From: Panopea generosa
Taxonomy: Eukaryota; Mollusca; Bivalvia; Adapedonta; Hiatellidae
DNA: 64,000 bases
Assembly (NCBI GenBank): GCA_029582155.1
Contig: CM055902.1
Span: 14,334,086-14,398,085, forward strand
Direction of reading: 5' to 3'
Shown here: piece by piece, positions 46,601-57,602 of the stretch
Layout: the number at the start of each line of letters is the position of its first letter
Position numbering within the stretch: position 1 is the stretch's first letter
The notes under the pieces: model-generated
Database searches by the model: none
The model's input: the letters and a program-made list of their open reading frames with translations, nothing else
Told to the model about the DNA's origin: nothing
Position numbers and translations under genes: made by a program

Positions 46601-49600
46601 CGTTAAGTAACGAATAGGAACAATGAATGAACATAGGAGTGCCATGTTTTCTCTGATTTGTGTAATATTAGCTCTGACAAAGACTCTGTCACAGTTCGCC
46701 AACTTATTCCAAAGAATCTTTGTCTTTTTTATTTAGTTACGTTTATATATATACACACGAATCTAAAGTGAACCATCTTTGGTTTGTTTCGTAATCTTGG
46801 TGATTAAATGAACATACCTTCCAACAGTATACATAATACTTTATAATAATAATCAGTAACATTCAAAAGTATATAGCTATAGGTATTTCCGTATGCTCCC
46901 GTGAAAGAGCCTTGTTTTAAGTTGCATACATCCCCTTTCAAGTACGTTTAAATCTAACATATGTGATCTACTAAAAGCTCAATAAAACTTAAGAAACCTG
47001 TCCAGTTGTTGCAAACAGTTGTGTGGCGACGACATTTATTGTTTACCTATGTACCAATGTGAACATTAACCGCTGTATTCAACCACCATGTCAACCAATA
47101 TTTTATCTATCGACTTTCCAACAAGTCTAGTTGCTCAGAGTGCTTAAATGAATGGTTTATACTCGAAATTAGTCTCAGTTAAGTAAATGCCATAGTTTAG
47201 TGTGGTATAAATCATATTATTAGATCTTCCATCTCTATGCCAAATATAATGACATGAAAGTTACCCAGTGGAACGTTCTGCAACAGTATGAACTGTAGCA
47301 TGTAACACATTTCAGCAATTGTTCAACTAGTTCTATGTTTACTCATGATCTTGTAAAACATGTTTTAACGCACGACGTCGCCAACATATAAGTAGATGCC
47401 TTCCCTGCTAATATGTCTTTGGGGATGATGCTCCCCCATATTAAAATACAGTTGATAAGTATTTCCTCACTTCAAGAAACTTAAATTATGCAATACATCA
47501 TAATTTTAGCATATCTCATCCCTCTACACCAATCACACCTATATGTGTATCAATGGACACTACACAATACCTTGTTTATGAGACGATACCAAATACGTTA
47601 TCAATGCTGGAATATTTACATAATTGGTGACCTGGTTTTGATAGGAACACCTACTGTTGTCTTTTCTTACGAGGTGGTTTGTTTGAAGACATAACAAGAG
47701 AACGATTTATATATGTGTGTGTCATTAAATATATACAAATCGTTAACACATTCCGAGGATGTTTTTATAGTTTCAAATGTGATTTTTATAATGGATTGAT
47801 TACAACATTCTCAAATTGAAATAGACGTTGATATATATCTACTCATGATTAATCTCGCACAATAAATTAACTAAATGAATGTTAACAAGATATAGTCATT
47901 ATGTGACGTTGTGAATGAAGTCTTCAAATCATATCTAAAAATAAATTTATACAAAAAAAAAATAAGTGAAACGAAATATGCACAACAAAATGTGTAATCA
48001 AGTATTAAATATGATTTCGAAGTCCTCAATGTATTATGCATCATGTTAACAATTTAATACATAATCAACATAATTGTTTACAAAGTGCATTAATGACAAA
48101 AAACGGATTAGATACATATAAACAATTAGATACATATACACAATTAGATATATTTTACTTACTTATACAACTAAGTGGCGTAAAGTTGTGCACTTTATTA
48201 TATACAACTACACATAAAATCAATAACAGAGTTACATATGCATGTTGCAGCAAATCAACACTCAGTGTCAATACCGATCTTTAAAACTACAGATTTATCT
48301 ATAGAACATGAATTCCAGACCAAACAACTCCAAAATATATGTACATGTCTACCCGTATGTATAAATATTTAGAATACACACAAAATTGTTTAGCTGTGCA
48401 CACAAATATCAACACAATTACGTTGGTGATCTACCCACTAATATCACACTGACTTAAATGTGATAAACTACTCAGCCAATGTGTTTTAAAAAGAATTTGT
48501 ATGCAAAATGAGAAATGGTTTTCGGAAAAAAAACACTTTGTCATGGGACTGTAACCATGATCGCCGGAGTCATTATCCATAGACGTATCCACTGCGCAAT
48601 GCAGGCATATGCTAAAATTAGTCGCATAAATCTAACTTAAAGATTGAACTTGAACTGATTACTCTGGTTTCGTTGATAATGTCCGGACATTTCCAAACGT
48701 TACCGGTATAACTGAGATTATATATTTTAAATCATTACATTGATTGTTGGATCAAGTCTTATTCAAATATCGGCGATAAAAGCGAGTATAAATAGATGTT
48801 TTGGCAAAATATATCAATATTTACAACATATATAATCAAGACAGTTACAGTTAATGCAAAATATTACAATTATACGAGTTTTTTTAATTAAATGGTAACA
48901 ACTACTGGTTATGACGCTTTAGATATATCCATTCATTTTTTTCTAATAAAATCAATACTTTCTCTGTTTGCTGTATATGTCTTAGATCAATATCTTTACC
49001 TAGATGTTTTTTTTCTCTCTTTTTTTTTGCTATATCGTGTCAAATAAGTTAAAATAATATGAGAACACAAAAATATAATGCAACACATAGGCAAAAATTA
49101 AACGCCTTTATATAACATGACCATTAAAGTCAGCTAAGCGTTTAATGTTAATACATTCGAAAGATACAACATGATAAAATGAAAATGATCGAGATATATT
49201 TACTGATCGATATACAAATTGTTTGTTTAAGCTACTGTCGGTGTCTGCATTGGTACCCCTCTTGCATGTCCTGACACAGTAGATAATGGTGTATGTTCCG
49301 GTACTGCCTGTGTCTGCAAGGAAGGTTACCAAAAAGAGGAAAATAACTGCGTTTTCGGTAAATATAATTGTTAAGGGTTTACGTTATATAAATTCAATAC
49401 ACTTTAACTGTGAACCAATAACAGGCCTATCATGGAATAAGTAGTACTATATGTGTTGTTGTGTGTGTTATGTTGTTTTCTATTGTATTATAATTTATAA
49501 ACTTATATTATTGAATCACATTTTACAATGTCTTAATATACATTGAACTAACTGTTTTTATCTACCACATTGGTTTATGGTGGAGCACGTGATCCAGTGG

Positions 49601-50019
49601 TACAGCATCTGATCCAAGATCGGGGATCGTTTAGTTCTCTGCTACTGCTATGTGTGTTGACTTTGAGCAATACACTTTATCTTTATATTCTTATTACTGG
49701 TTCCACTGAGGAAGACTAAGTCTTCTACCTTGATTTGACAAAGTGTTAAAAACGCTGCTTCATAATAGATGTAAAATATATATGTTTTAGACCTTTGTTT
49801 GTGCATGTGTTGTCCATTATAATACAATAACCATACAAAGAATTAGTCTTTATTGTACATTAAATAATAGTTTACATTATTGGTATTTCTTTATTATGTA
49901 TTGATATTCTATGATTACAATTCATTTCAGTTCCTGATAATGCTGCTGATAAGACAGCAACTGTTGGAGTAGCACTGATGATGACAGTTCTGACAAACAT
50001 CATAATGCGTTTGTGTTGA
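37583..50019 (+). CDS. Gene 2: multi-EGF anchored protein, 5' end not found (8 exons seen)
   Basis: Exons: A1 37583-37696, A2 38632-38754, A3 39821-39931, B1 43244-43357, B2 43562-43684, C1 46118-46231, E 49232-49357 and tail 49931-50019; 914 nt, 304 residues. All junctions are phase 1. Order of domains: cbEGF, cbEGF, EGF, cbEGF, cbEGF, cbEGF, divergent EGF, hydrophobic tail. A1, B1 and C1 keep DIDEC and CNNGVNAFTC, a full calcium-binding and hydroxylation consensus, so the protein is extracellular and probably Ca-dependent. The tail VPDNAADKTATVGVALMMTV is like those of genes 1 and M. A start and signal exon must lie upstream but were not identified. Transcript continuity across copies A-C is inferred. 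Confidence 0.72.
38632..38754 (+). CDS. Gene 2 exon A2: cbEGF-like with a seventh cysteine
   Basis: 123 nt, phase 1-1. DIEECIAGTDGC, then HANAAC, CDNTVGSITCTC and GFVGDCKSCT. The usual aromatic of the hydroxylation motif is Ile, the first acidic pair is IEE rather than IDE, and GDCKSC adds one cysteine to the normal six. The matching gene 3 exon (63219) has GDGTTC at that place. Confidence 0.82.
39821..39931 (+). CDS. Gene 2 exon A3: EGF
   Basis: 111 nt, phase 1-1, acceptor TCTGTTACAG, donor GTCAGTG. AFNCNSGSDNCQNGGTC, then ACSC, then GWTGDDCGK; six cysteines, no calcium-binding signature. Homologue of the gene M exon at 32358. It has no counterpart in copy B, where the surrounding 0.6 kb is deleted. 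Confidence 0.82.
43244..43357 (+). CDS. Gene 2 exon B1: calcium-binding EGF
   Basis: 114 nt, phase 1-1, almost identical to A1. The acceptor reads TTATATAAG rather than TTATTTTAG, a weaker pyrimidine tract with A before AG, so inclusion could be reduced. Confidence 0.8.
43562..43684 (+). CDS. Gene 2 exon B2: cbEGF-like with a seventh cysteine
   Basis: 123 nt, phase 1-1. It differs from A2 by two residues (IDEC for IEEC, CGNT for CDNT). The extra cysteine in GDCKSC is kept in both copies. Confidence 0.82.
44725..46952 (+). repeat. Large tandem duplication, copy C (diverged, internally deleted)
   Basis: Begins at a third TA tract and aligns with copies A and B with more differences. It lacks about 1.1 kb (equivalent to about 35.09-36.15 kb) and about 0.33 kb (equivalent to about 36.23-36.56 kb). 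Similarity ends near 46952, before the second cbEGF exon, so only C1 is present. Confidence 0.85.
46118..46231 (+). CDS. Gene 2 exon C1: calcium-binding EGF
   Basis: 114 nt, phase 1-1, acceptor TTATTTTAG, donor GTAATAC. The protein is the same as B1 although the DNA and flanks of copy C have diverged, which hints at constraint on the exon. Confidence 0.82.
46953..49231. other. Gene 2 intron between exons C1 and E (unduplicated part)
   Basis: No exon or clear repeat seen on either strand. A stretch at about 48650-48935 is similar to 30560-30840 in the same orientation. Confidence 0.4.
49232..49357 (+). CDS. Gene 2 exon E: divergent EGF/EB-like module
   Basis: 126 nt, phase 1-1, acceptor TTTGTTTAAG, donor GTAAATA. 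ATVGVCIGTPLACPD, then GVCSGTACVCKEGY, then NNCVF; six cysteines. It resembles gene 1 modules more than the cbEGF exons before it. It precedes the tail exon as the last gene 1 module does. Confidence 0.8.
49573..49760 (+). mobile_element. SINE family II copy in the last intron of gene 2
   Basis: A tRNA-like head (GATCCAGTGGTACAGCATC as A box region, a degraded B box near GGATCGTTTAGTTCTC) is followed by a GTTGACTTTGAGCAATACAC core and TACTGGTTCCACTGAGGAAG. The core recurs at 54.6 and 55.6 kb. Confidence 0.5.
49931..50019 (+). CDS. Gene 2 terminal exon: anchor tail and stop
   Basis: 89 nt after TTCATTTCAG; VPDNAADKTATVGVALMMTV and then LTNIIMRLC, TGA at 50017. Homologous to the tails of gene 1 (VPDNSAD) and gene M (VPSKSAG). 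Less hydrophobic than the gene 1 tail. No AATAAA follows closely; ATTAAA at 50301 is a weak candidate signal. Confidence 0.82.
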
Positions 50020-50424
50020 TATGATTCTATCAGACTTACATATTTAGCTGCTGTGCTTTTTTTTAAATAATAGTTATATATAGTGCTGTTGCTAGCTATT
50101 ACCAATGTCAACATTGAACCATTTCTTATTTTGATATTTGGTTTGTGAATGAGCACATACCAAAGTCAATCAAATATCATTTAAATTGTATGTAAAGGAG
50201 CAGTCATTTACATTACACCTGTCGAAGTGTTTTGCTATGACATATGTTTAATTAGTCAGAACTACGTTATTGTGTCTTTAACGTTCGTTGAATTTTAAGT
50301 ATTAAAAAGGATTGTTGATAACGTCTAGAAAATAGAAGGCTTTTATAGAAAAGGTGCATTTACACATGTATTATCGGCTATATTATATTTACTAATTCAC
50401 TTTGCTATTCAATTTAAATACAAT

Positions 50425-50637
50425 GTAAAACAAATGTGTGTGCAAATATTGTGTGTTAATTGTATATTCACTATCTGTGTTTACCATGCGACAGGGATCT
50501 TCAAGTTTATGTACATTTAAACAAATAAGCCAGAATTGCTAGTCGTTTAGTACGGATGTGTTATGTGTTAAAATGTATATGAAACAAAAGATCTGGCAGG
50601 TATGCAGTCGAGTATGAAACTGCGATTGCAATGTAGT
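50425..50637 (+). repeat. Gene 2 3' flank, inverted homologue of the gene M 3' flank
   Basis: Its reverse complement aligns with 31165-31375 through blocks containing CATGCGACAGGGATCTT, ATGAAACAAAAGATCTGG-like sequence and GTATGCAGTCGAGTAT. Confidence 0.75.
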
Positions 50638-50648
50638 AAATAGGTATA

Positions 50649-52013
50649 TAATTATATGGTTATATGACTGCATGATTATCTAAATCTACATGGTTATTAC
50701 TAGCCATAGACGTCATATAATGGTATGAATATCTAAATCTATATGGCCAGTATTAGTCATAGACGTCATAAAATGGTACGATTATCTAAAATATATATTG
50801 CTATGACGAGTTATACACGTCATATAATGGTATGATTATCTAAATATATATGGCTATGACGAGTCGACAGACGTCATAAATTGGTATGATTATCTAAATT
50901 TATATTGCTATGACGAGTTATACACGTCATATAATGGTATGATTATCTAAATATATATGGCTATGAAGAATCATACACGTCATATAATGGTATGATTATC
51001 TTAATCTATATGGCTATGAAGAATCATACACGTCATATTATGATATGATTATCTAAGTATATATGGCTATGAAGTGTCATACACGTCATATAATGGTATG
51101 ATTATCTAAATGTATATGGTTATGACGAGTTTTACACGTCATATAATGCTATGAGTATCTAAATATATATGGCTACATGTATGACGAGTCATACACTTCA
51201 TATAATGGTATGATTATCTAAATATATATGGCAATGAAGAATCATACAAGTCATATAATGGTATGATTATCTAAATATATATGGCTACATGTATGATGAG
51301 TCATAGACGTCATATAATGGTATGATTATCTAAATATATATGGCTATGACGAGTCATACTAGTCGTACAATGGTATGATTATCCTAAATTATATTGCTAC
51401 GATGAGTCATACACGACATATAATGGTATGATTATCTAAATATATATGGCTATAAAGAGTCATACACGTCATATAATGGTATGAGTATCTAAATCTATAT
51501 GGCTTTGACGAGTCATACACGTCATATAATGGTATGATTATCCTAATCTATATGGCTACGATGAGTCATACACGTCATATAATGGTATGATTATCTAAAT
51601 ATATATGGCAATGAAGTAAATATATATTTCTGTGAAGAATCATACACGACATATAATGGTATGATTATCTAAATATATATGGCTATGATGAGTCATAGAA
51701 GTTAGACGTCATAAAATGGTATGATTACCTTAATTTATATGGCTACGATGAGTCATAGACGTCATAAAATGGTATGATTACCTTAATTTATATGGCTACG
51801 ATGAGTCATACACGTCGCATAATGGTATGATTTTCTTAATATATATGGCTATGATAAGTCATAGACGTCATAAAATGGTATGATTATGTCCAACTTTATG
51901 GCTATGATGAGTCATAGACGGTATATTATTGTATGATTATCTAAATATATATGGCTTTGACGAGTCATACACTTCATATAATGTTATGATTTTCAATATA
52001 TTTATGGCTATCA
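50649..52013 (+). repeat. Minisatellite, ~54-bp unit, about 24 copies
   Basis: The unit contains TCATACACGTCATATAATGG, then TATGATTATCTAAATATATA and TGGCTATGACGAG. Most units are 54 bp; some carry a 6-bp ACATGT insertion and a few are shortened. Copies differ by scattered substitutions, so it is not newly homogenised. It begins right after the gene 2 3' flank. Confidence 0.92.
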
Positions 52014-53239
52014 CAAGACATTGTGATTACCAGTTGTGAACGCCAGATATGGATTAAGTTATTTAAAGTCGACCATTCAACATATTTGCTGACAGAAAAT
52101 CAATTAACTTGATTTATCCCGATAATTTTGTTCAATTATAAAGGTTAGAAACGTAGCTTTCTATGGGTGTCGAATAAAACAAAACTTAAATGCCTTTGCT
52201 GGTTTTATATTCCTGCAGAAAGTAATACGAACATGGATATATGCTCAGCTCGGACACATACTATTTTAAAATTCTAATTAGAATATTCCCGGAACACAAA
52301 CTATCGTTTCTTTGCAAATGAAATTTCGTTCATTGCTATGGCAGTGAAATTAATTATGTAAACATAACGTTTAAAGATAACCAGTATTTTTGTCCTTTCA
52401 AATAAATAAAAAATACTGGCATAATTGATATATTTAATGTAACATGTGACTATCTGGATCCTATCTTGTGCAAATACAGAATGGTTTTGTTAAGGAAAGG
52501 TATAGGCTGTCATAAATGCATCGAATGCCGTGAAATTCGCAGATGTGTTTATACTTCATCAGCAATTTCTTTCTTTCTTTCTTATTGAGCTACTATTTAT
52601 GTCACTTTCCTTCATGTATATTATCGATAATGTCTCCATAACGAAGGCCTGTTTACTTGTTTGTTTTGAATGTGTGCTTACACAATAAAGAAAACAGAAT
52701 ATACATATTGTCTTTGTTCAATTTCGTACCCGAAATTGTATTGATCTATCTACAAATTTTGATGATATATGCATTGCAGAAAATGGCAAACAACATCCTG
52801 ACACTGTTATGTTATTTATAGCATAATAGGTTATGAACCGTAAATCATGAATATTCACAATCAGATATATCCATTTGTAGTGCGTCCGATGATACCAGCA
52901 AATAAATTATACGTGAGATTTTTTCTCTTGTCTCAACCACAAACAGTTGCATACAATGTAGTTGAATATGGTTGAAAACACCTTTCAAATCTTATCAAAT
53001 TCTGAGCTACATGAATGCCCCTTGCACAAGTGGAGTATATGTATTACATATTTTCATATAAATATAGTAATACGAAATAAGATGAAACATTGGTTCACAA
53101 TTCAGTTGGCTCAGAATGACAGCAAAATTTGAGACAAATGTGTTGCATGACCGACAGAAGTGTGAAAAATATCTGGTATGTCATTTTCTTTAGCTTGCAG
53201 TTCTAAAAGGTTCGTAAATATCGCTTACCAAACTGACTT

Positions 53240-53460
53240 CATGGCAAACTTCGTGACGTACGTCGTATGCAACTTACGTAAACCGTCGAGGACATAGGAT
53301 CAAATACAGCTCGGTCCAAAGAATATGTGAAAATCTTTGTATGCAAAAGAACGGTGATTCTAATCAGAATTATTATGAGGCCTTTCTCCCATAGCAATAC
53401 TAGATATATATTAACCTATTATGTGTTGAAAATGATGTTTAACCCCATTGAAATATATCA
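53240..53460 (+). mobile_element. SINE family III body
   Basis: AAGAACGGTGATTCTAATCA and a terminal TTTAACCCCATTGAAA match the 3' half of the SINE at 61.48-61.67 kb (GAAGAACGGTGATTCTACTC ... TTAAACCCCATTC). The head has a weak B box, GGATCAAATAC. Confidence 0.5.
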
Positions 53461-54564
53461 AACATTAAACTGAACGCCGTTACCCTTCCCGACAGGCCTT
53501 AGCTGTTTGTCAGTGTCTGATAGGTATACACTACGAAGACATGTAACGGGAGTGGTTAAAAAGACTTATAAGGTAAATTGCTGTTTAAAGAGATTGCTCT
53601 GTAGTTGAGGACTAAATATTATCAAGATATTTTGTGTTGCTTTTATTTTTATTACCACTGTAACGTTGTTAATTGAACGTCCCTTATGTGTCGTAGTTTT
53701 ATCCAAAAAAAATATTTAATTAATTAATTAATTTAATTTAATTTAATGCCTAGTACTAAACATATCACGATTAGAGATCGATTAGCGATCGTGAATGCTG
53801 TATTTGAATCAGCTTTCAAATTGTAATGTGTTAAGTTTCTTATATAAATGCAGTAACGAAACGAAAACATATTGCAATTATGGGTAAAAAATTCTCAGAT
53901 ACATAATGATGTGCGGTAAGACATTTAATTCAATTGTTTAAAGTGGTATTACTAAAATGATATTTGAAAGATGACAATAAGAATATCGAATCACGAATCA
54001 AAAACGTCCGATGGACGTTCAAGTCTTAATAATAAAAAAAAAAATATTTTAGTTTAAGCTCATTCAAGTAGTTTATTTCTAAATTATATGCATACAATTT
54101 AAAAAGTATCCACTTTGTAGTAAACCCGTATTAATACACGTTATTAGATTCACTAATATCCGATATTATTGAATTGTTTCCATCGTTAGTTGAACTCAGC
54201 AGTTGAAGTGACTTTTATATAAAATAGCTAATTATGCTTAGGCTAAAAATATACAGTGGTCTTTTGCTACGCGCCAAAAGATCGATAATTCACGAGAAAT
54301 ACCTAGTACATAGTTATGACATATGATTTACAACGGAGACAGAGTCATTTTAGTCGACATCATTCTTAGGTGTTGTCGATACAATTGTTTAACTGTTAAC
54401 ATTTACGAAGGTCATATAAATGTACGCTTATGGTAGAGAAACCACATAAAAACGTTATAGCCTCTATATTCTTATTGTTAAAAACGTTTTCAACCATCTT
54501 AACCAGTCAGTTCGTGTATATAACATCTACAACGACTATTCGAGTACTGACAGCTATTGTCCAA

Positions 54565-54725
54565 ATATATCATCCTCTCCTCTAATCGTCATGGGTTTGA
54601 TCTTTTGCCACGGCTACGTATGGTGTCCTCGGGCAGGACACTTTTTCACATATGCTTCGTACTGATTCTACCAATGAAGACTTCAAGTGTAATTAGTCTA
54701 AGGTTTAAAAACTTGTTTTACAATC
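54565..54725 (+). mobile_element. SINE family II copy
   Basis: B box CATGGGTTTGATCTT, then the core GTGTCCTCGGGCAGGACACT, then ACTGATTCTACCAATGAAGA, in the same order as the copy at 49.57 kb. Confidence 0.55.
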
Positions 54726-55089
54726 GAAGTAAACAAATAATTACGTTTAAACTAAACTAAATATCATCGTAGATTCATTATAAAACATACAGATGCAGGC
54801 TGTGCGTTTCTTCTCCGCGTGTTCTTTCGTCAGTATGACCAAATGATGCAAGCGTTATATCAATGTGCAATAAAATTTGCCCTTTGCAATACAATAAATT
54901 TTAAAGTGCTGTTTTGTGTATCTAAGGGACTTGGTTTAGGCAATTTCATAAACCGACTCAAAGATATGAGGTTGACCACTGGATTTTGTCGGTACAAAGG
55001 GATAGGGGCATTATGCTGATCAATCAATTATTATAAATATAAGGGATTAATGTAGTGCTTTATGTTTATGACAAGCATAACTTTTCATC

Positions 55090-55136
55090 GTGTCACGAGC
55101 AAAGTTTACAAAAATCATTCATTTTGCTCGTGACAC
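55090..55136. repeat. Perfect 14-bp hairpin
   Basis: GTGTCACGAGCAAA (55090-55103) pairs exactly with TTTGCTCGTGACAC (55123-55136) across a 19-nt loop. Confidence 0.85.
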
Positions 55137-55204
55137 AATGCATTCATTGCTTAAATACAACTAATGTATAAAGGTATGTTGAAGTGTGCTATGTTTCAAG
55201 GTTC

Positions 55205-55350
55205 ATTTTAATTTTGACTTTTCGATTTAATTTACAGCAGTTTATCAGTGTCTGGGCAATTTTAACTTTTCGATTTAATTTACAGCAGCTTATCAGTGTC
55301 GGGGAAATTTTGACTTTTCGATTTAAATCTACAGAAGCTTATCAGTGTCC
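55205..55350 (+). repeat. Three-copy 48-bp tandem repeat
   Basis: Units share GACTTTTCGATTTAATTTAC and AGCAGCTTATCAGTGTC. The ACTTTTCG starts are at 55217, 55265 and 55313, exactly 48 bp apart. The period is a multiple of three, so an ORF runs through it, but nothing else suggests coding. Confidence 0.9.
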
Positions 55351-55594
55351 TTTCACTATTGTATTATAATGGCACATACTATGTTTTAAATCAATACAAT
55401 ACATCAGTGTGAAATTTAAACAGGTCAATGGTCAAACTAAGTGCATAGTTATGTTTAAGGACTTCATCATTTATACAGCGAATTGTGTCTTGGAACAAAC
55501 AGAGAACAGAACTAGCGACGGCCGAATAAATTAACCACTTCTTGTTATCACTTTATTGGATCAGCTCCACGGTGAAAAGCACAGTATATAGATC

Positions 55595-55740
55595 GTTTAA
55601 CTGTTGTTCGGAGCGTGTGGTCAAGTGGTCAAGCATCGAATCGAAGATCTATGGGTCATGGGTTCAATCCTATCCCTCGGCCATGTGTGGTGACCTTGAT
55701 CAAGACATTTTTTTTCTGAATGGCATTTTTACAAATGCTC
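55595..55740 (+). mobile_element. SINE family II copy
   Basis: A box GTGGTCAAGTGGTCAAGC, B box CATGGGTTCAATCC, core GTGTGGTGACCTTGATCAAG. This is the best-preserved tRNA-like head of family II in the window. Confidence 0.6.
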
Positions 55741-55943
55741 TCAACACATAGTTATCAATACAGAAGTAAAAGTATTGATTTGTTGTAAAATAAAATGAAT
55801 GTGAATGAATTATTTACACCTTTAATGTAAATTCGAAATATCTCTTTTCCTAAATCTTTCTACTTACCTGTACACCTCATTTTGTTGTAACACAACACTC
55901 GTTGCGATGACTGTATGGTTAAATGAATGGCATGTATTTTAAT

Positions 55944-57602
55944 TATACACTACAACGCCAACGACAGACATATTGCCTGCAATTGCACCAATCTTTTTAC
56001 ATAATTATATAGTTCAAATATACACTACAATGCCAACGACAGACATATTGCCTGCAATTGCATCAATCTGTTTACATAATTATATTACATAATTATATAG
56101 TTCAAATATACACTACAATGCCAACGACAGACATATTGCCTGTAGTTGCATCAATCTGTTTACATAATTATATAGTTCAAATATACACTACAATGCCAGC
56201 GACAGACATAGTGCAAGCAATTGCATCAATCTGTTTACATAAGTATATAGTTCAAATATACACTACAATGCCAATGACAGACATATTGCCTACAATTACA
56301 TCAATCTGTTTACATAATTATATAGTTCAAATATACACTACAATGCCAACGACAGACATATTGCCTGTAATTGCACCAATCTGTTTACATAATTATATAG
56401 TTCAAATATACACTACAATGCCAACGACAGACATATTGCCAGCAATTGCACCAATCTGTTTACATAATTATATAGTTCAAATATACACTACAATGCAGTT
56501 CAAATATACACTACAATGCCAGCGACAGACATAGTGCAAGCAATTGCATCAATCTGTTTACATAAGTATATAGTTCAAATATACACTACAATGCCAACGA
56601 CAGACATATTGCCTACAATTACATCAATCTGTTTACATAATTATATAGTTCAAATATACACTACAATGCCAACGACAGACATATTGCCTGCAATTGCACC
56701 AATCTGTTTACATAATTATATAGTTCAAATATACAGTACAATGCCAACGACAGACATATTGCCAGCAATTGCACCAATCTGTTTACATAATTATATAGTT
56801 CAAATATACACTACAATGCAGTTCAAATATACACTACAATGCCAACGACAGACATATTGCCTGCAATTGCATCAATCTGTTTACATAATTATATAGTTCA
56901 AATATACACTACAATGCCAACGACAGACATATTGCCTGCAATTGCATCAATCTGATTACATAATTATATAGTTCAAATATACACTACAATGCCAACGACA
57001 GACATATTGCCTAAAATTACATCAATCTGTTTACATAATTATATAGTTCAAATATACACTAAAATGCCAACAACAGACATATTGCCTGCAATTGCACCAA
57101 TCTGTTTACATAATTATATAGTTCAAATATACACTAAAATGCAGTTCAAATATACACTACAATGTCAATGACAGACATATTGCCTGCAATTTAATCAATC
57201 TATTTACATAATTATATAGTTCAAATATACACTACAATGCCAACGACAGACATATTGCATGCAATTGCATCAATCTTATTCATAAATATATAGTTCAAAT
57301 ATACACTACAATGCCAGCGACAGACATATTGCTTGCAATTGTATCAATCTGTTTACATCATTATATAGTTCAAATATACACTACAATGCCAACGACAGAC
57401 ATATTGTCTGCAATTGCATCAATCTGTTTACATAATTATATTGTTCAAATATACACTACAATGCCAGCGACAGACATATTGCATGCCATTGCATCAATCT
57501 GTTTACATAATTATATAGTTCAAATATACACTACAATGCCAGCGACAGACATATTGCATGCAATTGCATCAATCTGTTTACATAATTATATAGTTCAAAT
57601 AA
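55944..57602 (+). repeat. Minisatellite, 75-bp unit, about 22 copies, with 323-bp higher-order period
   Basis: The unit contains ACAATGCCAACGACAGACAT, then ATTGCCTGCAATTGCATCAA and TCTGTTTACATAATTATATA. Equivalent points at 56195, 56518, 56841 and 57164 are exactly 323 bp apart: four 75-bp units plus one 23-bp partial unit. One frame is open through many units (25 residues each), but the 23-bp pieces shift frame, so I do not call it coding. Confidence 0.93.

Larger units (their letters stand above)
52014..55200. other. Intergenic DNA with SINE pieces and hairpins
   Basis: No supported gene. It includes a TTTC microsatellite (52567-52585), a SINE body at 53.24-53.46 kb, a TTAA-type tract (53.72-53.75 kb), a SINE family II copy at 54.57-54.73 kb and a 14-bp perfect hairpin at 55090-55136. 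Confidence 0.45.

Noticed and set aside
50649-52013. CRISPR array
   Set aside because: The ~54-bp units are diverged and contiguous with no repeat-spacer alternation, and the DNA is animal.
55184-55369. 61-codon ORF with a repeated ILTFRFNLQQ motif
   Set aside because: Explained by the 48-bp tandem repeat; no other coding evidence.
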